NCBI GenBank assembly: GCA_003278095.1
Contig: QCHB01000007.1
Span: 48,239-112,238 of the forward strand
Direction of reading: 5' to 3'
DNA from: SAR116 cluster bacterium AG-390-L20
GTDB taxonomy: Bacteria > Pseudomonadota > Alphaproteobacteria > Puniceispirillales > Marisalimonadaceae
DNA: 64,000 bases
Below, one piece after another: positions 9,177 to 19,552 of this stretch. The notes beneath the pieces were generated by a model. It was given only the letters and a program-made list of their open reading frames with translations. It was not told the DNA's origin and did not search any database. How positions within the stretch are numbered: position 1 is the first letter of the stretch; each line of letters starts with the position of its first letter. The position numbers were made by a program, and so were the translations under genes.

Positions 9177-10115
9177 ATGAATGAGTTTGATTACATAGAA
9201 AAATATTTTAAGCCTCTTACTAATGAAGTGGCTAGGAAATTAAGCGATGATGCAGCTGTTATTAAACAAAGGTCTAAATATGATCTTATAGTTAGTACAG
9301 ATACCTTAGCCGAAGGAATACATTTTTTTGGAAATGAAGATCCCAAAGATATTGCAAAAAAAAGTTTAAGAGTAAATTTATCTGATATGGCAGCCATGGG
9401 CGCAAAGCCAATTTTTTATAATTTGTCCTTAAGCATTCCTAAACATAAAGTAAAGTATTTTTTACCAAAATTTGCTAAGGGACTTGATGAAGATCAAGAA
9501 TTATTTGGTTTAAAGTTAATTGGAGGTGATTTAACGTCATCATTACAAAATATTAATATAACTATAACTATCTTTGGAGAAACATTGAATAAGAAATCTA
9601 TCTCTAGAGGTGGAGCAAAATCAGGAGATTTATTATTTGTTTCAGGTATTTTGGGGCTTTCAAAAATTGGCCTTGATAATTTTAAATCAAAGTTAAAAGG
9701 TTTTTCTCTAGCTAAAAAAAAGTATTTGTTTCCAGAGCCACGAGTTGATCTCGGGCTTTCTTTGAATAAAATAGCAAATTCAATGATTGATATTTCAGAC
9801 GGTCTTGTTCAAGATGCTTCTCATTTAGCTAAAAATTCACGTTTGTCAATTGTACTTGATGCTGAAAAGATACCTTTGCCTCTTTCTATTAATTTAAAAA
9901 AAGATATTCTTTTAAACGCTGCTTTATATGGTGGAGATGACTATGAATTATTATTTTCTTGCAAACCTATTCATGAAAATTCTTTAAAAAAAATATCATC
10001 AGATCTAAATATAAAATTGACACGTATAGGTTTTTTTCAAAAATTTAAAAAAAAACATATTTTATTTCAAAATCAACATCTATCTTTTCAAAATAGATCA
10101 TACTCACATTTTTAA
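9177..10115 (+). CDS. thiL: Thiamine-monophosphate kinase
   Basis: ThiL phosphorylates thiamine monophosphate to the active cofactor thiamine diphosphate, needed by the pyruvate dehydrogenase encoded later in this window. The 312-residue AIR-synthase-fold protein has DDAAV near residue 24, STDTLAEGIHF (about 40-50), NLSDMAAMGA (about 67-76), GGDLT and the late DISDGL (about 206-211) and GGDDYELLF. The stop TAA at 10113-10115 overlaps the stop of the convergent bamE gene. Confidence 0.94.
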   Translation: MNEFDYIEKYFKPLTNEVARKLSDDAAVIKQRSKYDLIVSTDTLAEGIHFFGNEDPKDIAKKSLRVNLSDMAAMGAKPIFYNLSLSIPKHKVKYFLPKFAKGLDEDQELFGLKLIGGDLTSSLQNINITITIFGETLNKKSISRGGAKSGDLLFVSGILGLSKIGLDNFKSKLKGFSLAKKKYLFPEPRVDLGLSLNKIANSMIDISDGLVQDASHLAKNSRLSIVLDAEKIPLPLSINLKKDILLNAALYGGDDYELLFSCKPIHENSLKKISSDLNIKLTRIGFFQKFKKKHILFQNQHLSFQNRSYSHF

Positions 10116-10543
10116 TTTTGAATGTTATTTTTTCTCATATTGTTTAAAAGTTCTTTCCAAATAAATACGCTGTCTCTATTGTGTTCACTTGCCTTATCTG
10201 AGATTGAAATGTTGAAGGCATCTTTTTCGGAAAACTTTTTAAAATTTTCAACAATATTTTTATCATTTAGGTTGATTTCATAAATTAATAATTTTTTTGT
10301 TTTTACTTTATCTAATAATTTATAACTTGTTTTGTGTGATACATAATATATTACTTTTTCATTAAATATACCCTCAAAAACTGGAGGTCCATATTTCTTA
10401 ATTAAATCGTTTTTAGTGGTTTTTCCAATTTCAATTGTAATTTTGTCAAATTTAACTTCGGACATACCATTATTTTGAATTGTAGGAGAACAGGATGTTA
10501 AAATGACTGTAAAGATGGAAATTAAAATAATTTGATAGTACAT
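10112..10543 (-). CDS. bamE: Outer membrane assembly lipoprotein BamE (SmpA/OmlA family)
   Basis: BamE is a small lipoprotein of the BAM complex that inserts beta-barrel proteins in the outer membrane. The 143-residue protein has a short hydrophobic signal and a lipobox ending LTSC (cysteine 18). The SmpA/OmlA motif follows: IEIGKTTKNDLIKKYGPP (about 37-54) and a YYVS strand. In alphaproteobacteria it is typically divergent from the bc1 chaperone gene next door, as here (63-base gap). The stop codon is embedded in the stop of thiL. Confidence 0.86.
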   Translation of the reverse strand: MYYQIILISIFTVILTSCSPTIQNNGMSEVKFDKITIEIGKTTKNDLIKKYGPPVFEGIFNEKVIYYVSHKTSYKLLDKVKTKKLLIYEINLNDKNIVENFKKFSEKDAFNISISDKASEHNRDSVFIWKELLNNMRKNNIQN

Positions 10544-10606
10544 AAATGTTCCAAGTTAGAAATTTTTGTTATATAAATATACTTAAATTAATAATAGTAA
10601 ATTTAA

Positions 10607-11146
10607 ATGTTTTTCAATTCTTATACAAGTTCTCAATTACAAAAAAGAGATTTGATAGATAGTTTTTATCTTAAAATTGTTAATGTATCTAGAAATAAAG
10701 CTTTTTATGATGATCTTCTGGTACCTGATACAATTGACGGCAGATTTGATTTATTAGTTTTGTTTTCAATTTTTTTGACATATTATCTTTCTAGATGCGG
10801 AGACAAAGGACGAGAATTATCACAAAATTTGTTTGATAAAATCTTTTTGGATCTAGATTTAAGCCTTAGAGAATTAGGTGCAGGAGATGCGGGTGTTCAC
10901 ATTAAAATAAAGCAGATGATTAATTCATATATGGGACGGCAACGAGTTTATTGTGATTGTTTAAATAATAAAGATTTTAAAAAATTAAAAAAACATATTA
11001 TTAAAAATGTTTATAGAAATGTTGTAGATTTCGGTAATTCTCCAAATTTATTATTAAAATATTGTGAAAAAATTTTTTTAGAGTTTGACTGTAAAAAAGA
11101 TCATTACTTTTTATTAAATGAATTTAAGTTCCCTAAATATGAGTAA
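10607..11146 (+). CDS. Ubiquinol-cytochrome c chaperone (CBP3/UPF0174 family)
   Basis: A 179-residue member of the family related to mitochondrial CBP3/UQCC1, thought to help cytochrome b assembly into the bc1 complex. Family marks are the early LVPDTIDGRFDLL (about residues 41-53), RELGAGDAGVHIKIKQM (about 94-110) and MGRQRVY near 115. This position between bamE and plsX is typical of alphaproteobacteria. The ATG lacks an obvious Shine-Dalgarno sequence. The usual following genes, DUF177/yceD and sometimes rpmF, are absent: plsX follows after about 100 bases. Confidence 0.85.
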   Translation: MFFNSYTSSQLQKRDLIDSFYLKIVNVSRNKAFYDDLLVPDTIDGRFDLLVLFSIFLTYYLSRCGDKGRELSQNLFDKIFLDLDLSLRELGAGDAGVHIKIKQMINSYMGRQRVYCDCLNNKDFKKLKKHIIKNVYRNVVDFGNSPNLLLKYCEKIFLEFDCKKDHYFLLNEFKFPKYE

Positions 11147-11250
11147 TATTTTTAAAGTATAATACTTATTACTTTGCTTTAGTTATGTGCTATTAATGAT
11201 ATGTTATCTTTTATACCTTAAATTTTAGTTAACTTTTATTGGAGTTATTT

Positions 11251-12270
11251 TTGACAAAATCTATTCACTTATCTTTGGATGCTATGGGTGGTGATAATGC
11301 TCCTCAAATAATAGTTGACGGGGCAGCTCAAACAAAAATAAGACATCCTTATGTAAAATTTTCTTTTTTTGGAAATAAAATGAAATTATTGCCATTAATA
11401 AGTTCTTCAGAAGCACTTAAAGAATCTGAAATTGTTCATACTGATGAAATTATTGATGCAAACGAAAAACCAAGTATTGCAGTTCGAAAAGGTAGAAATT
11501 CGTCTATGGGAATGGCTATTCAATATGTTAAATCTGGGAAAGCTGATGCTATAGTTTCTGCTGGAAATACAGGTGCATTAATGGCAATGGCAAAATTATT
11601 TCTCAGGCCAATTGAGGGTATAAATAGGCCAGCAATTGCAGCTTATTTTCCAACAATAACAGGTGAAAGTTGCATGCTAGATTTAGGTGCAAATATAGAT
11701 TGTGATGCTAACAATTTAGTTCAATTTGCTTTTATGGGACAGGCTTTTGCAAATATTGTAATGGGTGTCGATAATCCTTCAATATCACTTCTAAATATTG
11801 GTGAAGAGGAACAAAAAGGTCTTGATTACATAAAAGAAGCCTCACAAATTTTGTCTGAGTTAAAAAGTCAAATTAATTATGCGGGCTTTATTGAAGGTGA
11901 TAAAATAGCTCAAGGTATTTCAGATGTAATTATTGCTGACGGTTTTAGTGGAAATATATCTTTAAAAACTGCTGAAGGAACAGCTTTATTAGTTACATCT
12001 TATTTAAAAAAAGCATTATCTAGCTCTTTAAGTTCCAAAATAGGATATTTATTTGCTAAAAAGGCTATCAATAATTTTAGATTACAAATGGATCCACGAA
12101 AATATAATGGAGCTGTTTTTTTAGGTTTAAACGCAATAGCGGTAAAAAGTCATGGTGGTACAGATGCTTTTGGTTTTGCCAATGCCATTTGTGTTGCGGT
12201 AGATATGGTAAAATATAATTTCATTCATGATTTGAAAGATAAAATTAGTAAAATTAACCTTAGCGTATAA
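11251..12270 (+). CDS. plsX: Phosphate acyltransferase PlsX
   Basis: PlsX converts acyl-ACP to acyl-phosphate, feeding PlsY in phospholipid synthesis. Family motifs are SLDAMGGDNAPQ near the N-terminus, SAGNTGALMA (about residues 104-113) and ADGFSGNISLKT. I place the start at TTG 11251 because GGAG at 11241-11244 is well spaced before it and the protein then begins MTKSIHLSLDAMGG; a TTG at 11239 would add four residues but overlaps the ribosome site. About 339 residues, normal length. It leads directly into fabH. Confidence 0.93.
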   Translation: MTKSIHLSLDAMGGDNAPQIIVDGAAQTKIRHPYVKFSFFGNKMKLLPLISSSEALKESEIVHTDEIIDANEKPSIAVRKGRNSSMGMAIQYVKSGKADAIVSAGNTGALMAMAKLFLRPIEGINRPAIAAYFPTITGESCMLDLGANIDCDANNLVQFAFMGQAFANIVMGVDNPSISLLNIGEEEQKGLDYIKEASQILSELKSQINYAGFIEGDKIAQGISDVIIADGFSGNISLKTAEGTALLVTSYLKKALSSSLSSKIGYLFAKKAINNFRLQMDPRKYNGAVFLGLNAIAVKSHGGTDAFGFANAICVAVDMVKYNFIHDLKDKISKINLSV

Positions 12271-12296
12271 ATTTAAATATAAATGGAGAAATTATT

Positions 12297-13286
12297 ATTT
12301 CTAACAAAATATTATTGACGGGAGTTGGTTCATATTTACCAAAAAATAAATATTCAAATCAAGATCTCACTAAATTTATAGATACTTCTGATGAATGGAT
12401 AACAAAACGATCAGGTATAAAATTTCGACATTTTGTCTCAAAAAACGAAACAACTTCTGATATGGCTGTAAATGCTGCTTTAAATGCTATAATAAATGCT
12501 CAAATCAAAAAAGAAGTAATTGATTTAATTATTGTTGCAACAACCACACCCGATAATACTTTTCCAGCCACAGCTACTCTTGTTCAAAAAAAATTAGGAA
12601 TAAATGCAGTTTCTTTTGACGTTCAAGCTGTATGTGCTGGTTTTGTTTTTGCTCTATCCATAGCTAAATCTATGATGAATGATAATCATTACAATAGTTG
12701 CTTAGTTATTGGGGCTGATTCAATGTCAAAACTTTTAAATTGGAATGATAGGACTACTTCAGTATTGTTTGGTGATGGTGCTGGTGCTGTTATACTGCAA
12801 AAATTTGATAATATTGATGAAAAATTGAATGATTGGGGAATTTTATCTAATGTAATCCATTCAGAAGGTGAATTATATGATTTATTAAAAACAAATGGAG
12901 GTGTTTCTAACAATCAAATTTCTGGTTTTATAGAAATGTCTGGCAAAGAAATTTTTAAACACGCTATTGATAAATTATCTTCATCTTTAGATGAAGCCTT
13001 ATTTCTTTCAAATAAAGTAATTAGCCAAATAGATTGGCTAGTACCACATCAAGCTAATCAAAGAATTATATTAGCAGTAGCTGAAAAATTGAAAATGAAT
13101 TCAAAAAAAATAATTTCAACTGTTAAACATCATGGTAACACATCAGCAGCCTCTATACCTTTAGCATTAGATAATGCACTATCGGAGAAAAAAATTAAAA
13201 ATGGTAATCTTTTAGGATTTCAGGCAATTGGGGGTGGACTAAGTTGGGGAGCTTCAATAGTTCGAATTGGAAAGCCACAAAATTAA
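12297..13286 (+). CDS. fabH: 3-oxoacyl-[acyl-carrier-protein] synthase III (likely ATT start)
   Basis: FabH condenses acetyl-CoA with malonyl-ACP to start fatty acid synthesis. The catalytic triad context is clear: AVCAGF (cysteine), VPHQANQR (histidine) and HGNTSAAS (asparagine). No ATG, GTG or suitably placed TTG begins the frame. GGAG at 12285-12288 is followed 8 bases later by ATT at 12297, giving MSNKILLTGVGSYLP, which restores the first beta strand seen in E. coli FabH (TKIIGTGSYLP). The first conventional start, TTG 12315, lies 26 bases from the ribosome site and would delete that strand. I therefore infer an ATT start; if wrong, the gene begins at 12315. Confidence 0.92.
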   Translation: MSNKILLTGVGSYLPKNKYSNQDLTKFIDTSDEWITKRSGIKFRHFVSKNETTSDMAVNAALNAIINAQIKKEVIDLIIVATTTPDNTFPATATLVQKKLGINAVSFDVQAVCAGFVFALSIAKSMMNDNHYNSCLVIGADSMSKLLNWNDRTTSVLFGDGAGAVILQKFDNIDEKLNDWGILSNVIHSEGELYDLLKTNGGVSNNQISGFIEMSGKEIFKHAIDKLSSSLDEALFLSNKVISQIDWLVPHQANQRIILAVAEKLKMNSKKIISTVKHHGNTSAASIPLALDNALSEKKIKNGNLLGFQAIGGGLSWGASIVRIGKPQN

Positions 13287-13328
13287 AAAAAAACTTTTAT
13301 ATTATTCAAATTATATTATGGTTAATTT

Positions 13329-13613
13329 ATGAAAAAAACTTGGACGAGAAATGATATTATTGAAGCCATTAGTGATAATGTAGGTCTTTCGCTATCAGAA
13401 TCTTCTATTATAATTGAAGAAATTTTTGAATTAATATTAAGTGGATTAGAAAACGGTGAAGAAGTTAAAATTTCCTCTTTTGGAACTTTTTCAGTAAGGC
13501 ATAAAAAAATAAGAATTGGCAGAAACCCTAAAACCGGAGTTGAAGCCCCTATAAAAGCAAGAAATGTTGTCACTTTTAATTCTTCAAATATTTTAAAATC
13601 TAAATTTAAATAA
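13329..13613 (+). CDS. ihfA: Integration host factor alpha subunit
   Basis: IhfA and IhfB form a sequence-specific DNA-bending heterodimer of the HU/IHF family. The 94-residue protein has GEEVKISSFGTFSVRHK (about residues 45-61) and the DNA-intercalating arm RIGRNPKTG (about 63-71). Position after fabH and before a MerR gene is the conserved alphaproteobacterial location of ihfA, which is why I call IHF alpha rather than HU. The ihfB gene is not in this window. Confidence 0.9.
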   Translation: MKKTWTRNDIIEAISDNVGLSLSESSIIIEEIFELILSGLENGEEVKISSFGTFSVRHKKIRIGRNPKTGVEAPIKARNVVTFNSSNILKSKFK

Positions 13614-13630
13614 ATTAAAGCTTAACTCTT

Positions 13631-13972
13631 ATGTTTGAAGAAGATAACTTTTATACAATTTCTAAAACTGCAAGTATTGTTGGTGTTCAAACACATGTAT
13701 TAAGATTTTGGGAAAAAAAATTTTTATTTGTAAAACCTAGAAAAAGTCCAAGTGGAAGAAGATATTATTCTTCTTCAGATATTAAATATTTATTGATGAT
13801 TAAGAAATTGTTGTATGAAGAGGGTTTTACAATTAAAGGAGCTGTCAACTTTATCAATAAAAAATATAAAGATAAGAACAGTTCTTCATATGATAGAATA
13901 GATCAAAGAATGTTACTAATAAAGTCACTATTAAATGAAGGTTCGTGTATATTAAAAAAAAATTTAGATTAA
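13631..13972 (+). CDS. MerR family transcriptional regulator
   Basis: A 113-residue protein with an N-terminal MerR winged helix (YTISKTASIVGVQTHVLRFWEKKF, seen at about residues 8-31, then RRYYSSSDIKYLL). There is no recognisable C-terminal metal or ligand domain and no cysteine-rich loop. A MerR-type gene directly after ihfA is a standard alphaproteobacterial arrangement; its targets are not known. It starts 17 bases after ihfA. Its TAA (13970-13972) overlaps the stop of the convergent ppiD gene. Confidence 0.87.
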   Translation: MFEEDNFYTISKTASIVGVQTHVLRFWEKKFLFVKPRKSPSGRRYYSSSDIKYLLMIKKLLYEEGFTIKGAVNFINKKYKDKNSSSYDRIDQRMLLIKSLLNEGSCILKKNLD

Positions 13973-15834
13973 TTAATTATTTCTTTCTCGTTTAAAAATT
14001 TGTCTATTTCTGAATAATTTCTTTTTAATTTATGTTTTAAAGCTAAATTTTGAAAATAAAAATTTGAAAAATCATTAAAAAAACTGCGTGACAATGTTTT
14101 ATGCAAATTATTATAAATTTCTTTATTAAAAGTGTATTTTTTTGTCATTGTTTTTAAAACTTTAACTGCAAATATATAATTTTGAGATTTTAAAAAATTA
14201 ATCTCCTTATTTTCTATATCAAAAACTTTGTTAACTAAAAAAGCGTCGTTAATTTTACCTATAGATTTACTTGTTCTTTCGACAATAGCTTTTAATGATA
14301 AATTATTCTTTCTAAGAACAGTTTGTTTCGCTTTTTCTTTCGACTTCAAAATTATTTCTTTATTTAACCAGTCATTATAAACATTAGTTTTAACCTTAAC
14401 AAAAGGAGGTAATTCTTCTGAGTTTTCACTAATAACTTCAATTAAATTAAATGTGTCTTCACTAGAATTAAAAATTTCACTTAATTCATCCACATCAGTT
14501 TTCCAAATATTCTCTAAAAAAGCTCTTTCTTTATTAAGAAACTTTTTTTCGGTTAAATAGGAATAAATTTGTCCATCTTTAGAAATCATATTAATATTTT
14601 TTACAGGGACATTTTTTTTGTTAAACAATTCAGACTTAGAGATTTCGTCTAAGTTGTTGCCTTCCGCTATTAAATCTTCAACCTCGTCTAATTTTTCAAA
14701 AAGTATTTCAACAGATAATTCTTTCACTAATTTTTTTTCAACATCTTTAATGGCATCTTCATATTTTACTTTTTTTTCTTTAACTATATTAATAATCTTA
14801 TATATACTTAATCCAAATTTTGTTTTTATAGGTCCTAAAACTTCATTTAAATTAGCCTTGAAAATTTTATCTGCGCTATCTACTGGTAGCTCTGTTTTTT
14901 CAACAAAACCAATATTGGTATCGTTTTCTGATAAATCAAAATATTTTTTCGCAAGTTCGATAAAATCATTACCATTATTAATTGAATTTATAAATTTTGT
15001 TGCCTTTGTTTTATCTTGTGTAGTTATTTGTAAAATTTCTCTTTTTTCTTGAATAAGATAATTAGACTTTTCGATTTCATATTTATCATTAATTTGTTTT
15101 TGATTTATAACTACTTGATCTTCAAAAATTGAAGGATCAATTTCTAAGAATTTAATATTTCTTGTAAGGGGTATTTTATAATTTGCTTCATTAACATTAT
15201 AAAATTTTTCTAATACACTATCTTTGGGTTTGGAAATTTCATTCTTGTTAATCATTTCAAAAGTTTCATAACTTATAGTTCTAGTTTCATTTTGCCAATC
15301 CATTAATTTTTTAATTATTTTATCATCATAAATTTCATTAAGTGAATATGGCATTGATATTTGTTTAAAATTAGCTTCAGTATTGATCATTTCTAAATAT
15401 TTTGCTTCTGACAAACCTGCATTTTTTAGAGATTGCAGAAATTTATTTTGAGAAAATTTACCTAGTGGATCCTTAAATGCATTTTCTTCCCTTATTGCTT
15501 TTGTTTTTACAACCATTGGAACACTTAATTTTAAAGACTTAGCTTCAGAGTTTAATAACATTTCTTGTTCAAATTTCTGTAACACACTTTGATGCATACC
15601 TTTTTTAATAGCTTCCTGTAAACTTGGTCTCTCAGGTAAAGAGTATCTTATTCTATTTAGTTCATTAATAACTTTTTCAACTGTTACATAATCACTATCA
15701 ACGGTTAAAACTTTTTTTTCTCCAACTCCTCCTGTTAAATCCCCAACTCCCCACAATGCAAATCCACAGATTAACAAAACAAGAAAACACTTAAAAAATA
15801 TTGACTTTGTTTGATTACGAAGAGCTCTTAACAT
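13969..15834 (-). CDS. ppiD: Peptidyl-prolyl cis-trans isomerase, SurA/PpiD-like periplasmic foldase
   Basis: A 621-residue, membrane-anchored periplasmic chaperone. One N-terminal helix (about residues 12-32) anchors it to the inner membrane, followed by a SurA-type N-domain, a central parvulin domain (about 255-360, starting near KREILQITT and ending FGLSIYKI) and a long C-terminal region. Such proteins assist folding of outer membrane proteins. The gene is divergent from tpiA, a conserved alphaproteobacterial neighbour. The trp genes that often follow ppiD are absent, and it runs convergently into merR. Confidence 0.84.
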   Translation of the reverse strand: MLRALRNQTKSIFFKCFLVLLICGFALWGVGDLTGGVGEKKVLTVDSDYVTVEKVINELNRIRYSLPERPSLQEAIKKGMHQSVLQKFEQEMLLNSEAKSLKLSVPMVVKTKAIREENAFKDPLGKFSQNKFLQSLKNAGLSEAKYLEMINTEANFKQISMPYSLNEIYDDKIIKKLMDWQNETRTISYETFEMINKNEISKPKDSVLEKFYNVNEANYKIPLTRNIKFLEIDPSIFEDQVVINQKQINDKYEIEKSNYLIQEKREILQITTQDKTKATKFINSINNGNDFIELAKKYFDLSENDTNIGFVEKTELPVDSADKIFKANLNEVLGPIKTKFGLSIYKIINIVKEKKVKYEDAIKDVEKKLVKELSVEILFEKLDEVEDLIAEGNNLDEISKSELFNKKNVPVKNINMISKDGQIYSYLTEKKFLNKERAFLENIWKTDVDELSEIFNSSEDTFNLIEVISENSEELPPFVKVKTNVYNDWLNKEIILKSKEKAKQTVLRKNNLSLKAIVERTSKSIGKINDAFLVNKVFDIENKEINFLKSQNYIFAVKVLKTMTKKYTFNKEIYNNLHKTLSRSFFNDFSNFYFQNLALKHKLKRNYSEIDKFLNEKEIIN

Positions 15835-15940
15835 TTTGATACCTAGTACGATTGTTGATATTTTAAAATTAATATACTATTTAGGTATATTTATAAATAA
15901 TTTAATTTTTTATTTAGTTAATTGAAGGAATAATTATCAT

Positions 15941-16687
15941 ATGTTTATTGCAGCTAATTGGAAAATGAATTTAGACAAAAAATCAATAAAATCCTTTGTT
16001 GAACATTTAAAAAATTATGATTTTTCGAAAAATGTACAATTGTGTATTTTTCCGCCTACTATCTATATTGACTTTTTAAGTAAGCTTGTCAAAAATATTC
16101 CGATTTCTATTGGTGGACAAAATTGTCATCATGAATCTTTTGGGGCATTTACTGGAGAAATATCAGCTATTTCGTTAAAAGAATTTGGCTGTGATTATGT
16201 AATATTAGGTCATTCTGAAAGAAGAATATATAATAAAGAAACTAATGAGAGTGTTAAAAAATGTGCTCAATTTGGAATTAAATCAAGCTTAAGTCCTATA
16301 ATTTGTGTTGGTGAAAACTTAGATCAACGTGAGAATGGAAAAGCCATAGATTTCATTGAAAAACAAATTACTGATTGTTTACCAGAAGATTTTAACGAGC
16401 TAACTATAGCATATGAACCCATATGGTCTATAGGAACTGGAAAAATTCCTCTCCAAAGCGAAATTAGAGAAATGCACAAAAATATTAAAGAGATAGTCTT
16501 TTCAAAATCAAAAAAAAATGTCAAGGTTTTGTATGGTGGTTCAGTAAATGAACAAAATATTAAAGAGATTTTGTCTGTAAATAATGTTGATGGGGTTTTA
16601 GTTGGGGGAGCCAGTCTTAAAATAAAAGATTTTCTTGCAATTTATGGTTCAGCCGTTAAACATTTAAACAAAAATTATAACATTTAA
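15941..16687 (+). CDS. tpiA: Triosephosphate isomerase
   Basis: TpiA interconverts dihydroxyacetone phosphate and glyceraldehyde 3-phosphate. All catalytic elements are present in the 248-residue protein: ANWKMN with the lysine near residue 8, LGHSERR with the electrophilic histidine, and AYEPIWSIGTG with the catalytic glutamate and loop 6. The phosphate-binding YGGSV is near residue 200. GAAGGAA lies upstream of the ATG. It heads the run tpiA-secG-pyrG-kdsA-eno-ftsB. Confidence 0.96.
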   Translation: MFIAANWKMNLDKKSIKSFVEHLKNYDFSKNVQLCIFPPTIYIDFLSKLVKNIPISIGGQNCHHESFGAFTGEISAISLKEFGCDYVILGHSERRIYNKETNESVKKCAQFGIKSSLSPIICVGENLDQRENGKAIDFIEKQITDCLPEDFNELTIAYEPIWSIGTGKIPLQSEIREMHKNIKEIVFSKSKKNVKVLYGGSVNEQNIKEILSVNNVDGVLVGGASLKIKDFLAIYGSAVKHLNKNYNI

Positions 16688-16693
16688 GGATTA

Positions 16694-17011
16694 ATGATGA
16701 TTACTATAATTCTAATAATTCACATTATTTTAGCTGTATGTATCATATGTGCTGTTTTACTACAGAAAAGTGAAGGTGGTGGATTAGGAATAGGGGGATC
16801 AGGCAGTGGTGCTGGAGGTGGTTTCATGACAGCTAGGGGCACTGCAAATTTTATGACAAAACTGACAGCATTTTTAGGTGCTTGTTTTTTCTTAACTTCA
16901 ATAATTCTTGCTTTATTATCGTCGAATAATGCTCCTTCTATTGCTAACGAGGTTGAAAAATCAATAGAAAAAAGCTCAACAACGGAGCCTACTGTTCCTC
17001 TTGGTAACTAA
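16694..17011 (+). CDS. secG: Preprotein translocase subunit SecG
   Basis: SecG is the small accessory subunit of the SecYEG channel. The 105-residue protein has two membrane helices (about residues 2-22 and 55-75) separated by a glycine-rich loop (KSEGGGLGIGGSGSG, about 26-40), followed by the family TARGTANFMTK segment. A polar, low-complexity tail follows. The ATG lies 6 bases after the tpiA stop, and tpiA-secG-pyrG is conserved. Confidence 0.93.
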   Translation: MMITIILIIHIILAVCIICAVLLQKSEGGGLGIGGSGSGAGGGFMTARGTANFMTKLTAFLGACFFLTSIILALLSSNNAPSIANEVEKSIEKSSTTEPTVPLGN

Positions 17012-17030
17012 TTAATTTATTAGGCTTTAA

Positions 17031-18680
<1,650 letters not shown>

Positions 18681-18702
18681 TGTCTATAAAATGTTGTAAA
18701 TT

Positions 18703-19527
18703 ATGAAACAAAACATTATTAAAATAGCAGAATATGAAGTTTCTAATATACATCCTTTTTTTTTAATTGCAGGACCATGTTCTATAGAATCAAAAGATCA
18801 TGCAATTAATCACGCAGGAGTAATAAATGAAATTTGTAAAAAACTAGGCATTAATTTTGTTTATAAATCTTCATTTGATAAAGCCAATAGATCAAGTAAA
18901 GGCTCTGAAAGAGGCATAGGTATAGAAAAAGGCTTAAATATATTATCAGATGTAAATAAAGAATTTAATATTCCAACTCTTACTGATGTTCACGAAAGCT
19001 ATCAATGTAAAGAAGTTGCAAATGTTGTTGATATTATTCAAATACCTGCTTTTTTATGTAGACAAACTGACTTATTAACTGCTGCTGCTGAAACGCAAAA
19101 AATTATAAATATAAAAAAAGGGCAATTTTTAGCGCCTTGGGACATGGAAAATGTAATAAATAAAGTTTTAGATGTTGGAAACAATAATATAATGTTAACA
19201 GAAAGAGGAACCTCCTTCGGTTATAACACACTTGTTTCAGACATGCGTTCAATTCCACAAATGAGTAAATTTGGTTTCCCAATTATATTTGACGCAACAC
19301 ATTCAGTACAACAACCGGGAGGCTTGGGTTTAACGTCAGGCGGTCAAAGAGAATTTGTTTCAATATTATCTAGAGCAGCTGTATCTATTGGTATTTCTGG
19401 ATTATTTATTGAAGCTCATGAAAATCCTGATAAAGCACCGAGTGACGGACCTAATATGGTAAAACTATCTGAACTTAAAAAATTACTTACTAAATTAATT
19501 GAAATAGATAAAATAATTAAGGTGTAG
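18703..19527 (+). CDS. kdsA: 2-dehydro-3-deoxyphosphooctonate aldolase (KDO-8-phosphate synthase)
   Basis: KdsA condenses phosphoenolpyruvate and arabinose 5-phosphate to KDO-8-phosphate, the precursor of the lipopolysaccharide inner core. The 274-residue protein has AGPCSIES (about residues 23-30), [12 protein letters not shown] (about 51-62), [14 protein letters not shown] and DATHSVQ. Its presence argues for a lipopolysaccharide-bearing outer membrane. pyrG-kdsA-eno is a conserved alphaproteobacterial order. The start codon was kept at ATG 18703, giving [13 protein letters not shown]. Confidence 0.94.
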   Translation: MKQNIIKIAEYEVSNIHPFFLIAGPCSIESKDHAINHAGVINEICKKLGINFVYKSSFDKANRSSKGSERGIGIEKGLNILSDVNKEFNIPTLTDVHESYQCKEVANVVDIIQIPAFLCRQTDLLTAAAETQKIINIKKGQFLAPWDMENVINKVLDVGNNNIMLTERGTSFGYNTLVSDMRSIPQMSKFGFPIIFDATHSVQQPGGLGLTSGGQREFVSILSRAAVSIGISGLFIEAHENPDKAPSDGPNMVKLSELKKLLTKLIEIDKIIKV

Positions 19528-19552
19528 TATCTTATTTTATGTTGGAGTAAAT

